Shown: in pieces, positions 36,945-47,398 of the stretch | Layout: each line of letters starts with the position of its first letter | How positions within the stretch are numbered: the stretch's first letter is position 1 | From: Okeania sp. SIO2C9 | GTDB taxonomy: Bacteria; Cyanobacteriota; Cyanobacteriia; Cyanobacteriales; Microcoleaceae | Direction of reading: 5' to 3' | Length of the DNA: 64,000 nt | Assembly: GCF_010672455.1 (NCBI RefSeq) | Contig: NZ_JAAHGO010000040.1 | Span: 1-64,000, forward strand | Position numbers and translations under genes: made by a program | Notes under the pieces: model-generated | What the model saw: only the letters and a program-made list of their open reading frames with translations | What the model was told of the DNA's origin: nothing | Databases searched by the model: none

Positions 36945-37691
36945 AACCCCTAATCTAGTTACTTGCAAATAAATCCGCTTCAGAGTATTAATATCCCTAG
37001 CTGAAATAGGAGGAGGTTCTGCCACCTGAGAATAATACATAACATCAGTTTTTTCAGGACTATGACCCCAAATACCTAAAGCATGACCGAATTCATGACG
37101 AGCAGCAGCAGGAAGATATTTACCTACTTGCATCGGACTCAACCAAATTATAAAACTCTGGGATAAAGTTCCGTTCTCATCTTGATGTAGCTGATAGCGA
37201 GTCTCCGCAGAACGCGCTCTTAAATTTCCGGGGGTTAAAGGAGGTCGCTTGTTAAAAATTTTGATATCGGCAATTTCTGGGTTATCTACTATTTGCAAAG
37301 GTAAATAAGTATTCCATTCCCAGATAGCATCTATTACAATATTAGCCCATTGACGAGACCGAGACTGATCATTACCAGAAGATTCAACATAAACCTTAAT
37401 AGGAAACTGTGACCAAATTAGATAACCTACATCCTGAATTTCAATTTGATCGAAATAATCACCACTATTACTGGAATCTTGCCATTGTGCCAAAGTAGGT
37501 GGTAGAGGATGAACTTTCAGAGGAGGTAAATTTTGATAATTAACTCCCATAGTAGGAGTCGAAATTAAAAAAGAGAAAGCCAGCATCCAAACAGCAAAAC
37601 CTAGAAAAAAGAAGCGCAAATAAACCCATACTATTCTGTTAATAAACATTATCCCGAATTCAGATTCCCCACTCCCTAAGCTGTTCAGCAT
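36939..37691 (-). CDS. matrixin-like zinc metalloprotease, membrane-anchored
   Basis: Predicted secreted or membrane-anchored peptidase. The zinc site is a full metzincin motif, HEFGHALGIWGH, followed by a Met-turn-like DVMYYSQ. An amino-terminal hydrophobic segment (VYLRFFFLGFAVWMLAFSFL) is a signal anchor. The domain between them carries W and P-rich strands (YLIWSQFPIKVYVESSG) as in M10-type catalytic domains. 250 residues from ATG 37691, but the first 14 residues translate common intergenic sequence, so ATG 37649 (FINRIVWVY) may be the true start. The final codon and stop come from the R1 repeat beside it. Substrate unknown. Confidence 0.8.
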   Translation of the reverse strand: MLNSLGSGESEFGIMFINRIVWVYLRFFFLGFAVWMLAFSFLISTPTMGVNYQNLPPLKVHPLPPTLAQWQDSSNSGDYFDQIEIQDVGYLIWSQFPIKVYVESSGNDQSRSRQWANIVIDAIWEWNTYLPLQIVDNPEIADIKIFNKRPPLTPGNLRARSAETRYQLHQDENGTLSQSFIIWLSPMQVGKYLPAAARHEFGHALGIWGHSPEKTDVMYYSQVAEPPPISARDINTLKRIYLQVTRLGVQ

Positions 37692-38319
37692 TTAAACCAT
37701 ATATCCAATTTTTGTCAAAGGCAACAGCTCATCTGGGAATATAAAATCTAAATGATTTTTATAGCACTACGCAAATAGGGCGTGGACATTGATAAATCCT
37801 CAAACTCATACCAAATCCGGGTATAAAAAAAGGCTTATCTTATTTCTCAATCCTATGTATGGTATAAAACTACTATTTTTTTGGCGTTGCTGAATCAAGG
37901 GATGAATCTTTTTGGAACAGGTACATTTGATCTTTAATACTTCTAACTTCTTTTTTCTCCAAGACTACAATTCATCCCACAAATATGCAACGCCATTTTT
38001 TTAAACACCCTCTTATACCATTTCTCAAAAACTTTTCTACATTTTGTTGAGCAGGAGACCCACCCCTCGCCCCTCCCCCTCCCAGGAGTGGAAGTGGGGG
38101 AGTGGGGGAGTCGGGGAGAAGCAAACACAAGAATAATTAACATGAAATTAGGTGAAATTAGTAAAAAAGTGATTTTACTTATGCTAATAAGAACTGAAGT
38201 ATTGTCCAAGTATAGCAATAATGCATGGGAATTGGTATTACTAAGGCAGATTTGGTATCAGTCAGGGATGACTTCTGACTTCTGACTTCTGAGTTCTGAC
38301 TTGCGCGTAGCGTTATAGC
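37692..38319. other. gene-free region
   Basis: GC-skewed low-complexity DNA around 38060-38115 (GGGGGAGTGGGGGAGTCGGG type runs) and a GACTTCTGACTTCTGA run at 38273-38300. I see no gene; the right side adjoins the dead tnpB. Confidence 0.5.
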
Positions 38320-39541
38320 TTACTGCTCTATAAAACTGATACAAAGCGTCACATAACGTGACAATCTGATGTGTACGGACGTTGCATGCAACGTCCCTAC
38401 CTGCTTCTTGTGAGGCCGTCGGCGGTTACTCATCCACAGGCATTCACGGTCGAGCCGACCGCATCTCTCAAATTTATACTGGCGTTTAAATCTCAATAAG
38501 ATTGACAAGCCACATTCAGGACAATCATAAGTCCTTACATTTAATGGCATATCCTGAACATGACCACAGTTAGAACAAGTCTTTGATGATGGAAAAAACC
38601 TGTCAACTAATACTAACTCAGAACCATACCATTGACACAGAGCATGCAAGTTGTCTCCTAAACTCATAAAATCACTATCTGCTAACTGATTTTAGCTAGC
38701 TTATGGTTAGCTAACATACCACTAACATTTAAATCTTCTATGACAACTCTGCCGTGGTTCTTGGCTAGATATGTTGTCAATTTATGAAGTGTGTCTTTAC
38801 GGATGTTAGCTATCTTTCTATGTAGCTTGGCAATTTTCAGTTGTATTTTTCGCCAATTAGCTGAACCAATTTCTTTATTCCGGTTTAGATATTGTAGTTG
38901 AGAAAGCTTGGCTTCAAACTGGCGATATGACTTGACACTTTCAAAGACTTTCCCATCACTTAAAGTTGCTAATGTCTTAATGCCTAAATCTACACCTACA
39001 ACTTCAGTAGTTTTTGGTGTTGGATGAGGAGTAAATTCATAACCCAAACTTAAGTACCAATCACCTGCGTGTCTACTAATAGTTATTTTTTGAGTAGTTG
39101 CTTCACTCTTGTTCATAAGTTTTGACAATACCAATAAAAGGTAATTTATGATTCCATCCATTTAATTCTATTGGTTTTCCAGAATTATCAATTCTGAATG
39201 AATCAGACCTACCTTTCTTCTTAAACTTTGGGTATTTTCCTAATCCTTTAAAGAACATGAGTGAACGCTTCACCTAAGTTGAGCAAAGCATACTGGTAAA
39301 CCTTAGATGACAGGTTTTTCATCCAAGGATATAAAGGCTTTGTGTGGTTAGTAAAAACTTCTCTGAGCTTACGTTTGCGCAGCATTCCGCAGGAAATATT
39401 TGGCTTGTAACCATCTTTATAAACAGCATTCCATAAACTTAAGCCCCAGTTATAAACCCATCTTGAATAACCTGCGTGTTGAGCCAAGAGGGTTTTCTGC
39501 TGGTTATTTAGTTTGAGCTTTGTACGAATTGACTTGTACAT
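38320..39541 (-). pseudogene. TnpB (IS200/IS605), frameshifted
   Basis: Three pieces in different frames: amino end 39541-39248 (YKSIRTKLKLNNQQKTLLAQ, HAGYSRWVYNWGLSLWNAVY), middle 39161-38682 with RuvC-I Asp in VGVDLGIKTLATLS and RuvC-II Glu in VVIEDLNVSGM, and C-terminal 38667-38320 with the zinc finger SKTCSNCGHVQDMPLNVRTY, DCPECGLS. The finger then shifts frame just where DRDLNASIN with the last RuvC Asp should follow. An R7 unit (39373-39396) sits in frame in the amino piece. It looks recently inactivated. Confidence 0.88.
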
Positions 39542-39664
39542 ATTTCTAGCTATTTTTTGAGTTGACTACTGTATTTTTTCAACCCAGAGATAACTAGCTG
39601 ATTATACTGCGTTATAACGTAAATTGTCAACTAAGTCAAAACTCCCCACAACTGAAAGATAAAT

Positions 39665-39706
39665 AAAGGTTGGTAGTTTTAATCAAAATTCTAACTACCA
39701 ACCTTT
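39665..39706 (-). terminator. intrinsic terminator of glgB
   Basis: AAAGGTTGGTAGTT and AACTACCAACCTTT form a 14-bp perfect stem, 35 bases after the glgB stop. On the minus strand it is followed by ATTTATCTTTC, a moderate U-rich tail. It could also act on the plus strand, where TTTTCAATTTTTT follows. Confidence 0.8.
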
Positions 39707-39740
39707 TCAATTTTTTCTTGATTATTCTTGGGAGATTAAT

Positions 39741-42071
39741 TTAACTTTCAGACAAAGTTTCCGCTTCCGCATCCTGAGACTGCTGCATCGCTGCAGTAGT
39801 TTTTTCTCGGTCTAACTTCAAGACTAAAACACCCAAAGGAGGCAAACATAAATCCAAAGACTGTTGGTGGTTATGGAAGTACCATTCATCAGTCCACTTA
39901 CCACCTAAATTACCCATATTGCTACCACCATAATTACCAGCATCACTATTAAATATTTCAGTATAAAATCCTGGTTCAGGTACACCAATACGATAGTGAC
40001 TATGGGGTTGAGGAGTAAAATTGCAAACCGTTACCACAAACTCTTGAGTATCTTTAGCGCGACGAATAAACGACACCACACTATGATTATTATCACTACA
40101 ATCTATCCACTGGAATCCTTCCTCATTACAATCCTGTTCATACAAAGCAGGTTGAGAACGATAGAGGTGATTCACATCCCGGAAAAATCGCTTCATTCCT
40201 TGGTGAGCATCAAATTGGAGCAAATGCCATTCTAAATCACCCCAAACATCCCATTCACCCCATTGAGGAAACTCCATCCCCATAAACATAGTTTTCTTAC
40301 CAGGGTGAGTAAACATATAAGCAAACAATGCCCGAACATTAGCAAACTTCTGCCAATCATCCCCAGGCATCTTACCCAACATATTACTCTTGCAATGTAC
40401 CACCTCATCGTGAGACAGAGCTAACATATAGTTTTCACTGTGGTGATACCAAATACTGAAAGTAACGTTATTCTGGTGGAACTGTCGGAACCAAGGGTCC
40501 ATTTCAAAATAGTCAAGCATATCGTGCATCCAACCCATGTTCCACTTAAGGTTGAAGCCCAAACCACCAACATAAGTAGGCCAAGTTACCATTGGCCAGG
40601 CAGTAGATTCTTCTGCAATGCAAAGAGTACCAGGATAGTAACCAAAAATCAAATGATTAACCTGACGGAGGAAATCAGCAGCTTCGATATATTCTACACC
40701 TCCGTGTTGGTTAGCAACCCATTCACCATCAGGTCTCAGATAGTTGAGATAGACCATAGAAGCAACTGCATCTACTCTAAAACCATCAATATGATACTTT
40801 TCAAACCAGAAAAGGGCATTTGAAACTAAAAAGTTACGGACTTCATTACGACCATAGTCAAATACTAAAGTACCCCATTGCTTATGTTCACCTTTGCGGG
40901 GGTCTGGATGTTCATAGAGATGAGTACCATCAAAGAAAGCCAAACCATGTCCATCTTTGGGAAAATGTCCTGGTACCCAGTCTACAATTACACCAATACC
41001 ATTTTCATGACATTTATCCACAAAATACATGAAGTCTTCAGCATTACCGTAGCGAGAGGTAGGAGCAAAAAATCCTGTAACCTGATAACCCCAAGAACCA
41101 TCAAAAGGATGTTCTGCTACAGGCAACATTTCAATATGGGTATAGCCTAAATCTTTAACGTAGGAAACCAGACGGTCTGCTAATTCTCGGTAGGTAAGAA
41201 AACGAGCATCTGTTCTGAGTTCCGAGACTTGAACTACAGGCTCAGTTTCCCCATTTGGTAGTTTAGCAGGTTCAGCAGCAGAGGCATGAATCCAAGAACC
41301 CAGGTGGCATTCATAGACAGAAATAGGCTGAGTGAGAGGGTCGGTATGGCGACGTTTCTCCATCCATTCTTGGTCGTTCCAAGTATATGAGTCTAAGTCA
41401 ACAACAATGGAAGCTGTTTTGGGCCTTACTTCCTGTTGATATCCATAAGGGTCACTTTTTTCATAGATGTGTCCTTCCCAGTTTTTAACCTCATATTTAT
41501 AATGTTCTCCAGGGCCAATATCAGGAATGAATAATTCCCAGATACCTGTGTGGCCTTTCCGCATTTGGTGTTTACGACCATCCCAATAGTTGAAGTCTCC
41601 TAAAATTGAAACGTTACGAGCATTGGGTGCCCAAACAGCAAAATAGACTCCTTTGACTCCGTTAATTTCGGTTAGATGTGCCCCTAGTTTTTCGTAGATA
41701 CGATGATGATTTCCTTCTCCAAATAGTTGAAGGTCAAATTCTGTGAGTTTTGGAGAACGAAAGGCGTAGGGGTCGTTGATGACTCGTTCGTGTTCTCCTT
41801 CTTTGATTTTGAGTTGATAGTTGGCCAGTTCTGGAACATCTACTATGCATTCAAAGAAATGTGGATTATGGACTGACTGCATTGGGTATTCTTTCCGATC
41901 TACCGGTGAAATGACTGAAACAGCTTCAGCACTTGGTTGGTAGGCTCGTATTACTGTCACAGTTTCGCCATCTTGTTCTGTTTGATGGACACCAAGGACT
42001 TGAAAAGGGTCGTGGTGATGGTTCCAAACTATTTGGTTAACTTGGTCTGCAGAAATCGTCATGTTTGTCAA
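39741..42071 (-). CDS. glgB: 1,4-alpha-glucan branching enzyme
   Basis: Forms alpha-1,6 branches during glycogen synthesis in the cytoplasm. 776 residues, GH13 family. An amino-terminal N1 extension and a CBM48 module (HHDPFQVLGVHQTEQDGETV; VYFAVWAPNARNVSILGDFN) precede the (beta/alpha)8 barrel. Catalytic Asp near residue 433 is in GFRVDAVASM, the acid Glu near 486 is in CIAEESTAWP, and the third Asp is in LSHDEVVH. It ends with a GH13 C-terminal beta domain and an acidic tail. It is monocistronic on minus with a clear terminator. Confidence 0.97.
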   Translation of the reverse strand: MTNMTISADQVNQIVWNHHHDPFQVLGVHQTEQDGETVTVIRAYQPSAEAVSVISPVDRKEYPMQSVHNPHFFECIVDVPELANYQLKIKEGEHERVINDPYAFRSPKLTEFDLQLFGEGNHHRIYEKLGAHLTEINGVKGVYFAVWAPNARNVSILGDFNYWDGRKHQMRKGHTGIWELFIPDIGPGEHYKYEVKNWEGHIYEKSDPYGYQQEVRPKTASIVVDLDSYTWNDQEWMEKRRHTDPLTQPISVYECHLGSWIHASAAEPAKLPNGETEPVVQVSELRTDARFLTYRELADRLVSYVKDLGYTHIEMLPVAEHPFDGSWGYQVTGFFAPTSRYGNAEDFMYFVDKCHENGIGVIVDWVPGHFPKDGHGLAFFDGTHLYEHPDPRKGEHKQWGTLVFDYGRNEVRNFLVSNALFWFEKYHIDGFRVDAVASMVYLNYLRPDGEWVANQHGGVEYIEAADFLRQVNHLIFGYYPGTLCIAEESTAWPMVTWPTYVGGLGFNLKWNMGWMHDMLDYFEMDPWFRQFHQNNVTFSIWYHHSENYMLALSHDEVVHCKSNMLGKMPGDDWQKFANVRALFAYMFTHPGKKTMFMGMEFPQWGEWDVWGDLEWHLLQFDAHQGMKRFFRDVNHLYRSQPALYEQDCNEEGFQWIDCSDNNHSVVSFIRRAKDTQEFVVTVCNFTPQPHSHYRIGVPEPGFYTEIFNSDAGNYGGSNMGNLGGKWTDEWYFHNHQQSLDLCLPPLGVLVLKLDREKTTAAMQQSQDAEAETLSES

Positions 42072-43072
42072 TATAATTTTGTTAACAATTAATTAGGAAG
42101 GCTCCAGAATGGGAAAAGAGATGCTAGTCGATGCTTGATTAGCACAGATTCTCCAAATATTGGGCATACACAGCTAATGTCTAAGGGTTAAACAATTATT
42201 CAACTTTCACCTTTTTACCATGACAAGTGCTTCTGACACGTTCAATAGTTATAAAAGGATTTTTTGTTTTACACAATTAATATTAAGTATACAAATTATG
42301 AATACAAATTCGTTATTTAGTTAATCAGTACTGACTTTGTATGCAACGTCCCTACTACTCTCAATGAAGATGTAGCATAAATGTGTGAGATTTTATCTAA
42401 GAGCCAGCATTTCCAAAGGGGTAGCTTTGTGTCAGCAAAACGTACCTAATGGTGCAGGTTTTATATCAAAATCAAGGAGAAAATAATGCCTAAAAGGAGC
42501 TTATATAATTCTATTTTCTATATACTTCATACCTCTATGTGTTTTGTCTTTATTTATCTATTCTTCTTCCTTTAAATAAATTTTTTTTCCATTTAATCCG
42601 TAACTATTGGCAGATTTAAAAGGATTTTATGACAAATGCGACCGACTATTAAAAAATTAAACTTGATCGGAAATTGTATCTAAATCAGCATAGATACTTT
42701 GCAGTTTAATTACAATTGGGAAAATCTTAACTAAGATTAAGATTAATTTGTACTACTAAATGTTGTATGTTAATCCAAAATAAATTACGATCAATTAAAA
42801 AATGACTAAACTGTTATATTAACATAGTTATTTAGGAGTTTTAGCTTCAAAATTTTTCATAAATAATTAAAGTAATCTGATATAGTAGATAAGTTTATAC
42901 AACAATTGTCAAGGTAGGAAATACAACTAAAACTATTAATCAAATAACTTAGAAGCTGATAGATATAAAAATTCAAATTTTAATTTGAATGGGAAATTCA
43001 AACATATACTCAAAATTCGATACTGTTATATTTTGTATGCTTATAAATTAGATGTCAGTATAGGTAAATTAT
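42072..43072. other. 1-kb gene-free region between divergent glgB and the FtsL-like gene
   Basis: AT-rich and, unusually for this window, free of the named repeats as far as I can see. It must contain both divergent promoters. No open frame of note. Confidence 0.55.
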
Positions 43073-43648
43073 ATGGTTGCAGTTAGAAGTACATTTTTGG
43101 CCTCAAACAATAAGTCCCCAAAGACAAATTTGTCTGTAGTCTCAAAAAAATCAGCTCGCCGACAAAAACTAACGTATGAAGAAAATTTATCTTATAGTAG
43201 CTATGCTTCAGAAAATAGTAGGGACTCACAAACAATTCAAGAACAGAATTTAGCCCAAGTTATATCCTTACCTAAGTCCAAACCACTCTGGTTAAAATCT
43301 TTGATGGCGACACAACTAACTTCATCCATGGTAACAGTATTATTAGCAAGTACCAGTGTAGCAATTTATGGTTGGACAATTTATGGTCAGTCAAAATGGA
43401 CAACAGAATATCAACAATTACAAAAACTTAGGCAAAAAGAACAACAGATAAGTGTAGCTAATGAGTTATTGAAAAATCAAATAGCTGAACAAGCTTCAAC
43501 TTCTGATACTGGTTTAGTTTCACCAAATTCTGTAAAGCGGATATTTTTAGACCCAGCACCTCCACGTCCTGCTCCTAATCCTCCTAAACCTTATCTAGAA
43601 TCTACTTCCGGTCATAAATATCTCCTCAAAACACCAGTGGGATATTGA
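43073..43648 (+). CDS. single-span membrane protein with coiled coil, FtsL-like
   Basis: 191 residues, not recognised by family signature. A hydrophilic amino part of about 85 residues precedes one membrane span at about 88-108 (QLTSSMVTVLLASTSVAIYG). A short predicted coiled coil follows (EYQQLQKLRQKEQQISVANE, LLKNQIAEQA), then a Pro-rich stretch (DPAPPRPAPNPPKPYLES). The topology and its position upstream of ftsI on the same strand recall FtsL/FtsB-type divisome proteins, which usually sit next to ftsI. The gap to ftsI is 1.2 kb because of repeat DNA. Function is inferred from position and shape only. Confidence 0.7.
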   Translation: MVAVRSTFLASNNKSPKTNLSVVSKKSARRQKLTYEENLSYSSYASENSRDSQTIQEQNLAQVISLPKSKPLWLKSLMATQLTSSMVTVLLASTSVAIYGWTIYGQSKWTTEYQQLQKLRQKEQQISVANELLKNQIAEQASTSDTGLVSPNSVKRIFLDPAPPRPAPNPPKPYLESTSGHKYLLKTPVGY

Positions 43649-43665
43649 ATATAGGAGGGATATAG

Positions 43666-43882
43666 TTCATTAATGGATAATGGATAATGGATAATTGATA
43701 ATTACCTCTGGTTAAAACCGCTACGGAATTGAATATCAGGAGATATTATTTCTTCACAGGAGTCGATTGGATATGGCGAGGAGACCTCGCCATCCCTCGA
43801 CCGCTTTTTTTCCCTATCCAAGGGGAGGCTTCAAGGCGCGAATTATTTAATTATTAATTATTAATTATTAATTATTTGGTAA
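43666..43882 (+). repeat. R1 repeat, long form
   Basis: TTCATTAATGGATAATGG at the left, GGTTAAAACCGCTACGGAAT, then GTCGATTGGATATGGCGAGG paired with CCTCGCCATCCCTCGACC, then AAGGGGAGGC and ATTATTTGGTAA. The left part matches the copy at 22069-22383. Confidence 0.8.
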
Positions 43883-44832
43883 TAGGGAATAGGGAACAGA
43901 GATTTAGAAAAAACCGATATTCTCACTATTAAGGCCAAATCTTTCGTAACCATTCAGCCGTCAGCTATTAGCTATCAGCTATTAATTTTGGAGAAGGTAA
44001 AAAAAACCTTTGAAATTGAGAAAGAATAAAAATTTACTGCTAAAGTCTCATTTCTAAACCTGAGAAGTAATTATTCATTACTAATTGCTGTTAACGTAGT
44101 TCCTCCGGAAGAGGCTAGCTGACTGCTAATAGCTGAATGCTTACAATCTTTCTATTTTTCCTGTTACCTACTCACTTAATTTATCTCAGATTCTGCACGT
44201 CAATTTATCACATCAAAAGTAACACAAACATCAGTGGGTGGCGAAGTATTTATAGTCTATAAATCATCATAATTTATAGCGCTACGCAAATAGGGCGCAG
44301 ACATTCCTCTATTTCCTACTTCCTAATCCCTGAAAATTAACTAATATTTAACTCAAAGGAAGAAAATTAAAGAAGGCAAGGGTTTAAATCTCCCACTTCT
44401 TAAAGAAGCTTACATTAAATTAGAGATTTAACCACAACTTAATACTTCTTTGTTTATGCTTACAATAAGTAATACCATTTATCCATGAAGTTGCACTTAA
44501 TATAAAGATGAGAATAGTCAGTTTAATAAGGTCTGAGCAATAATTATTAAGGGCATTGTTACAGAGAAATGGTATAAGAATTCAGCCATCAGCCATCAGC
44601 TATTAGGTATTGCTTTTAGTTGACGATAAAAGCTTGATTAATTGTCTTACTATAAAAGTTGTCTCCCTTGCCCTTAAAGTCTATATTAATTTAAACACTC
44701 TCCTCTCCTATATGAGAGAGTCTTGTTGCTGAAGTCCGCAGTTCCTCCGGAGGAGGCTAGCTGATAGCTAATAGCTGTTTGCGCAGCATTCCGCAGAAAA
44801 TGCTTACTAATTATTATTAATAAATAACTTAA
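43883..44832. other. gene-free region before ftsI
   Basis: Contains several CAGCTATTAGCTATCAGC-type short palindromes (43950-43985, 44580-44605) and an R7 unit at about 44777-44800. No gene. It separates the FtsL-like gene from ftsI. Confidence 0.55.
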
Positions 44833-46725
44833 ATGCCTGCTTATAAATATACTTCAAATACTCAACTTCGTCGTCAGTATTTAAAAAACAAACAAACAGA
44901 ACCACCTAGTTCTAGACTCAAAACTAAAAAGCCAGAAAGCGAAAAATCTTCTGTCAAAAATACCGATCGAGAACTATTATTAACGCCCTCTAATAAAAAA
45001 ACAGCAAAATGTCAAAAATCTAGACTTTTCCTAGTTTGGATACTTTTAATGCTTGGCTTATTAGGATTAACAATTAACCTATTCTATATACAGATTTTGC
45101 GAGGCAAAGCATTACAACAACAAGCAAAACTCCAACAAACTGAAGAATCAATTCCTTTCGTTCCCAGACGCCCAATAGTTGATAGAAATGGCAATACTTT
45201 AGCAATTGATAAAATAGCCTATACCCTCTATGCTCATCCCAAAATTTTTAATCGTTCAAAACAAGAAGTTGCTTATCAATTATCAACTATTTTAGAAGGA
45301 GCAAATTTGGAGAAAACCCTAACTTCAAATGACCTACTCCAAATGTTCAATGAAAGAGAGACAGGTATAAAAGTTGCCGACTTCATACCTCAAGAAACTA
45401 CAGATAAAATTACTAATTTATTTGTTGATGGCTTAGAATTAATTCAACATCCACAACGTGTTTATCCTCAAAAAGAACTAGCTGCTGAAGTAGTAGGATA
45501 TGTAGATGGAGAAAGTATAGGTCAAGCTGGGATTGAATATAGCCAACAAAATCTCTTAGAGCGCTCTGTACCAAAAATCCAATTCCGGCGCTTAATCAAA
45601 GGTGTTCTTGTTCCAGACAGACTAACAACAGGTTTTCTACAATTAGATGACCTTTCTTTGCATCTAACTATTGACTCTCGCTTGCAACGAGCAACACGAA
45701 CTATCCTAAAAGAACAATTAGAAGAGTATGAGGCCAAACGAGGTACTGTCATAGTGATGGACGCTAATGATGGTTCTATACTCTCTCTAGTATCAGAACC
45801 TTCTTATGACCCCAATCAATACTATAACTATGACGTAACACTATTCAAAAATTGGGCTGTAACAGATGTTTATGAGCCAGGTTCTACTTTTAAACCAGTA
45901 AATGTGGCCTTAGCTTTAGAAGTAGGAGCAATTGAGGGAGATAGTGTATTTTACGATACAGGTAGAATAGTTATCGGAAATTGGCCTATATTTAACTCTG
46001 ATGGTAGCGGTGGGGCACGCACTGTGACTGAGATTATTCAACACTCCAGTAATGTAGGTATGGTGAAAATTGTTGAACAAATGCCTCGAGCTGTTTTCTA
46101 TGATGGCCTTAAACGCTTGGGATTAGGAGATACTACTGGTGCAGACCTTCCCTTTGAAGCACCGAGTATTTTAAAGGGCCGCAACCAGTTTTTAATGGTA
46201 CCAGTGGAAGCTGCTACTACTGCTTTTGGTCAGGGATTTTCTCTTACTCCTCTACAACTAGCACAGCTTAATGCAGCTTTAGCAAATGGGGGTAAGTTAG
46301 TGACGCCTCATGTGATGCGTGGTTTGTTTGATAGTAAAGGACAACCATATTGGCAGTTGTCTTTGCCAAGTCCTAGACAGGTGTTTTCTTCTGACACTAC
46401 GACAAAAGTATTGGCAATGATGGAAAGGGTGGTTGAAAGTGGTACTGGTAAAAGAGCCAAAATTCGTGGATATCGAATTGCGGGTAAAACTGGTACGGCT
46501 CAAAAAGCTTCTGAAGCTGGGGGTTATTCTAAGAAGGCTAAAATTACAAGTTTTGTTGGTATTTTACCAATGGAGTCTCCCCGTTATGTGGTTTTGGCGG
46601 TTATTGATGAACCTATTAAGGGTAGTGGTGGAAGGGTGGCAGCTCCTATTGTTAAGTCGGTCATTAAGTCTTTGATTGATATTGAGCAAATTCCTCCTTC
46701 TGATATCAGGTCTGGTAACAATTAA
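44833..46725 (+). CDS. ftsI: penicillin-binding protein, FtsI/PBP3 type transpeptidase
   Basis: Septal peptidoglycan transpeptidase anchored in the plasma membrane. 630 residues: a basic amino tail, one membrane span at about 62-85 (FLVWILLMLGLLGLTINLFY), a dimerisation domain (RRPIVDRNGNTLAIDKIAYT), and a transpeptidase domain. Active-site Ser351 is in GSTFKPV, SSN is at 405-407, and KTG at 552-554 is in AGKTGTAQ. No PASTA domains. The last residues and stop (SGNN*) lie in an AATTAATAATTAATAATT run, so the C-terminus ends inside repeat-like sequence. Confidence 0.94.
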   Translation: MPAYKYTSNTQLRRQYLKNKQTEPPSSRLKTKKPESEKSSVKNTDRELLLTPSNKKTAKCQKSRLFLVWILLMLGLLGLTINLFYIQILRGKALQQQAKLQQTEESIPFVPRRPIVDRNGNTLAIDKIAYTLYAHPKIFNRSKQEVAYQLSTILEGANLEKTLTSNDLLQMFNERETGIKVADFIPQETTDKITNLFVDGLELIQHPQRVYPQKELAAEVVGYVDGESIGQAGIEYSQQNLLERSVPKIQFRRLIKGVLVPDRLTTGFLQLDDLSLHLTIDSRLQRATRTILKEQLEEYEAKRGTVIVMDANDGSILSLVSEPSYDPNQYYNYDVTLFKNWAVTDVYEPGSTFKPVNVALALEVGAIEGDSVFYDTGRIVIGNWPIFNSDGSGGARTVTEIIQHSSNVGMVKIVEQMPRAVFYDGLKRLGLGDTTGADLPFEAPSILKGRNQFLMVPVEAATTAFGQGFSLTPLQLAQLNAALANGGKLVTPHVMRGLFDSKGQPYWQLSLPSPRQVFSSDTTTKVLAMMERVVESGTGKRAKIRGYRIAGKTGTAQKASEAGGYSKKAKITSFVGILPMESPRYVVLAVIDEPIKGSGGRVAAPIVKSVIKSLIDIEQIPPSDIRSGNN

Positions 46726-46756
46726 TAATTAATAATTAATAATTAATAATTAACAA

Positions 46757-47040
46757 TTTAGGGTTTGCTGAAAAAGTCTTTTTGCAGTGGGAGGAGTCAG
46801 GAGTCAGGAGACAGGAGACAGGAGACAGGAGATAGGAGACAGGATATCAGGAGAAATGGAAATTATAGAGGAGGTAGTCGGGTATATTTGTCCAAAGATT
46901 GTTCTGCCATAATCACCTCAAAATACTAGCTTTATGCAGCTCTTTAGACTGAAAAGCTGGCACGAATTTTCGACCAAAAAAGGCCAATACCAATATCAGT
47001 CAATGCTTTGATATTTAATTAGCAAGCCCGAATTATACCA
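46757..47040. repeat. R8 inverted-repeat element (first)
   Basis: Starts ATTTAGGGTTTGCTGAAAAA and ends TTAGCAAGCCCGAATTAT, an imperfect terminal inverted repeat. Contains a seven-base tandem array (GGAGACAGGAGACAGGAGAC) at 46795-46850. A sister copy follows at 47138-47398. Confidence 0.6.
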
Positions 47041-47137
47041 ATTCTCATGCATTAGTGCTATGCTTGGGCAATACTTCAGTTGTCAACTGATCGGTACAAG
47101 CCAAATCACTTTTTTGCTGATTTTAGCTTGCGTTAAT

Positions 47138-47398
47138 GTTAATTAGGGTTTGCGCTCAAAAGTCTTTTTGCGCTTGGCAGGGAGTAGGGAGTAGGGAGTA
47201 GTGAAGAGTTAGGAGAAATCAGGAGTTGTAGAGGACGTACAAAGGAAAAATTATCCCAAGATTTTTCTGTATCTATCTTACCCCAATACTCACTTTTTGA
47301 GCTTCCTTAGGCAAAACAGGGCTACTTTTTCACTACCTCAACAGGCCAAAATCTTTATATATCAAGACTTTTATATTTAATCAGCAAGCTCTAATTAT
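47138..47398. repeat. R8 inverted-repeat element (second)
   Basis: Starts AATTAGGGTTTGCGCTCAAA and ends TCAGCAAGCTCTAATTATT. Contains AGTCTTTTTGCGCTTGGCAG like the first copy, then a GGGAGTAGGGAGTAGGGAGT array. The two copies share ends but not the tandem-array sequence. Confidence 0.6.

Noticed and set aside
40440-41150. Plus-strand open frames opposite glgB
   Set aside because: Antisense to a highly conserved GlgB reading frame.
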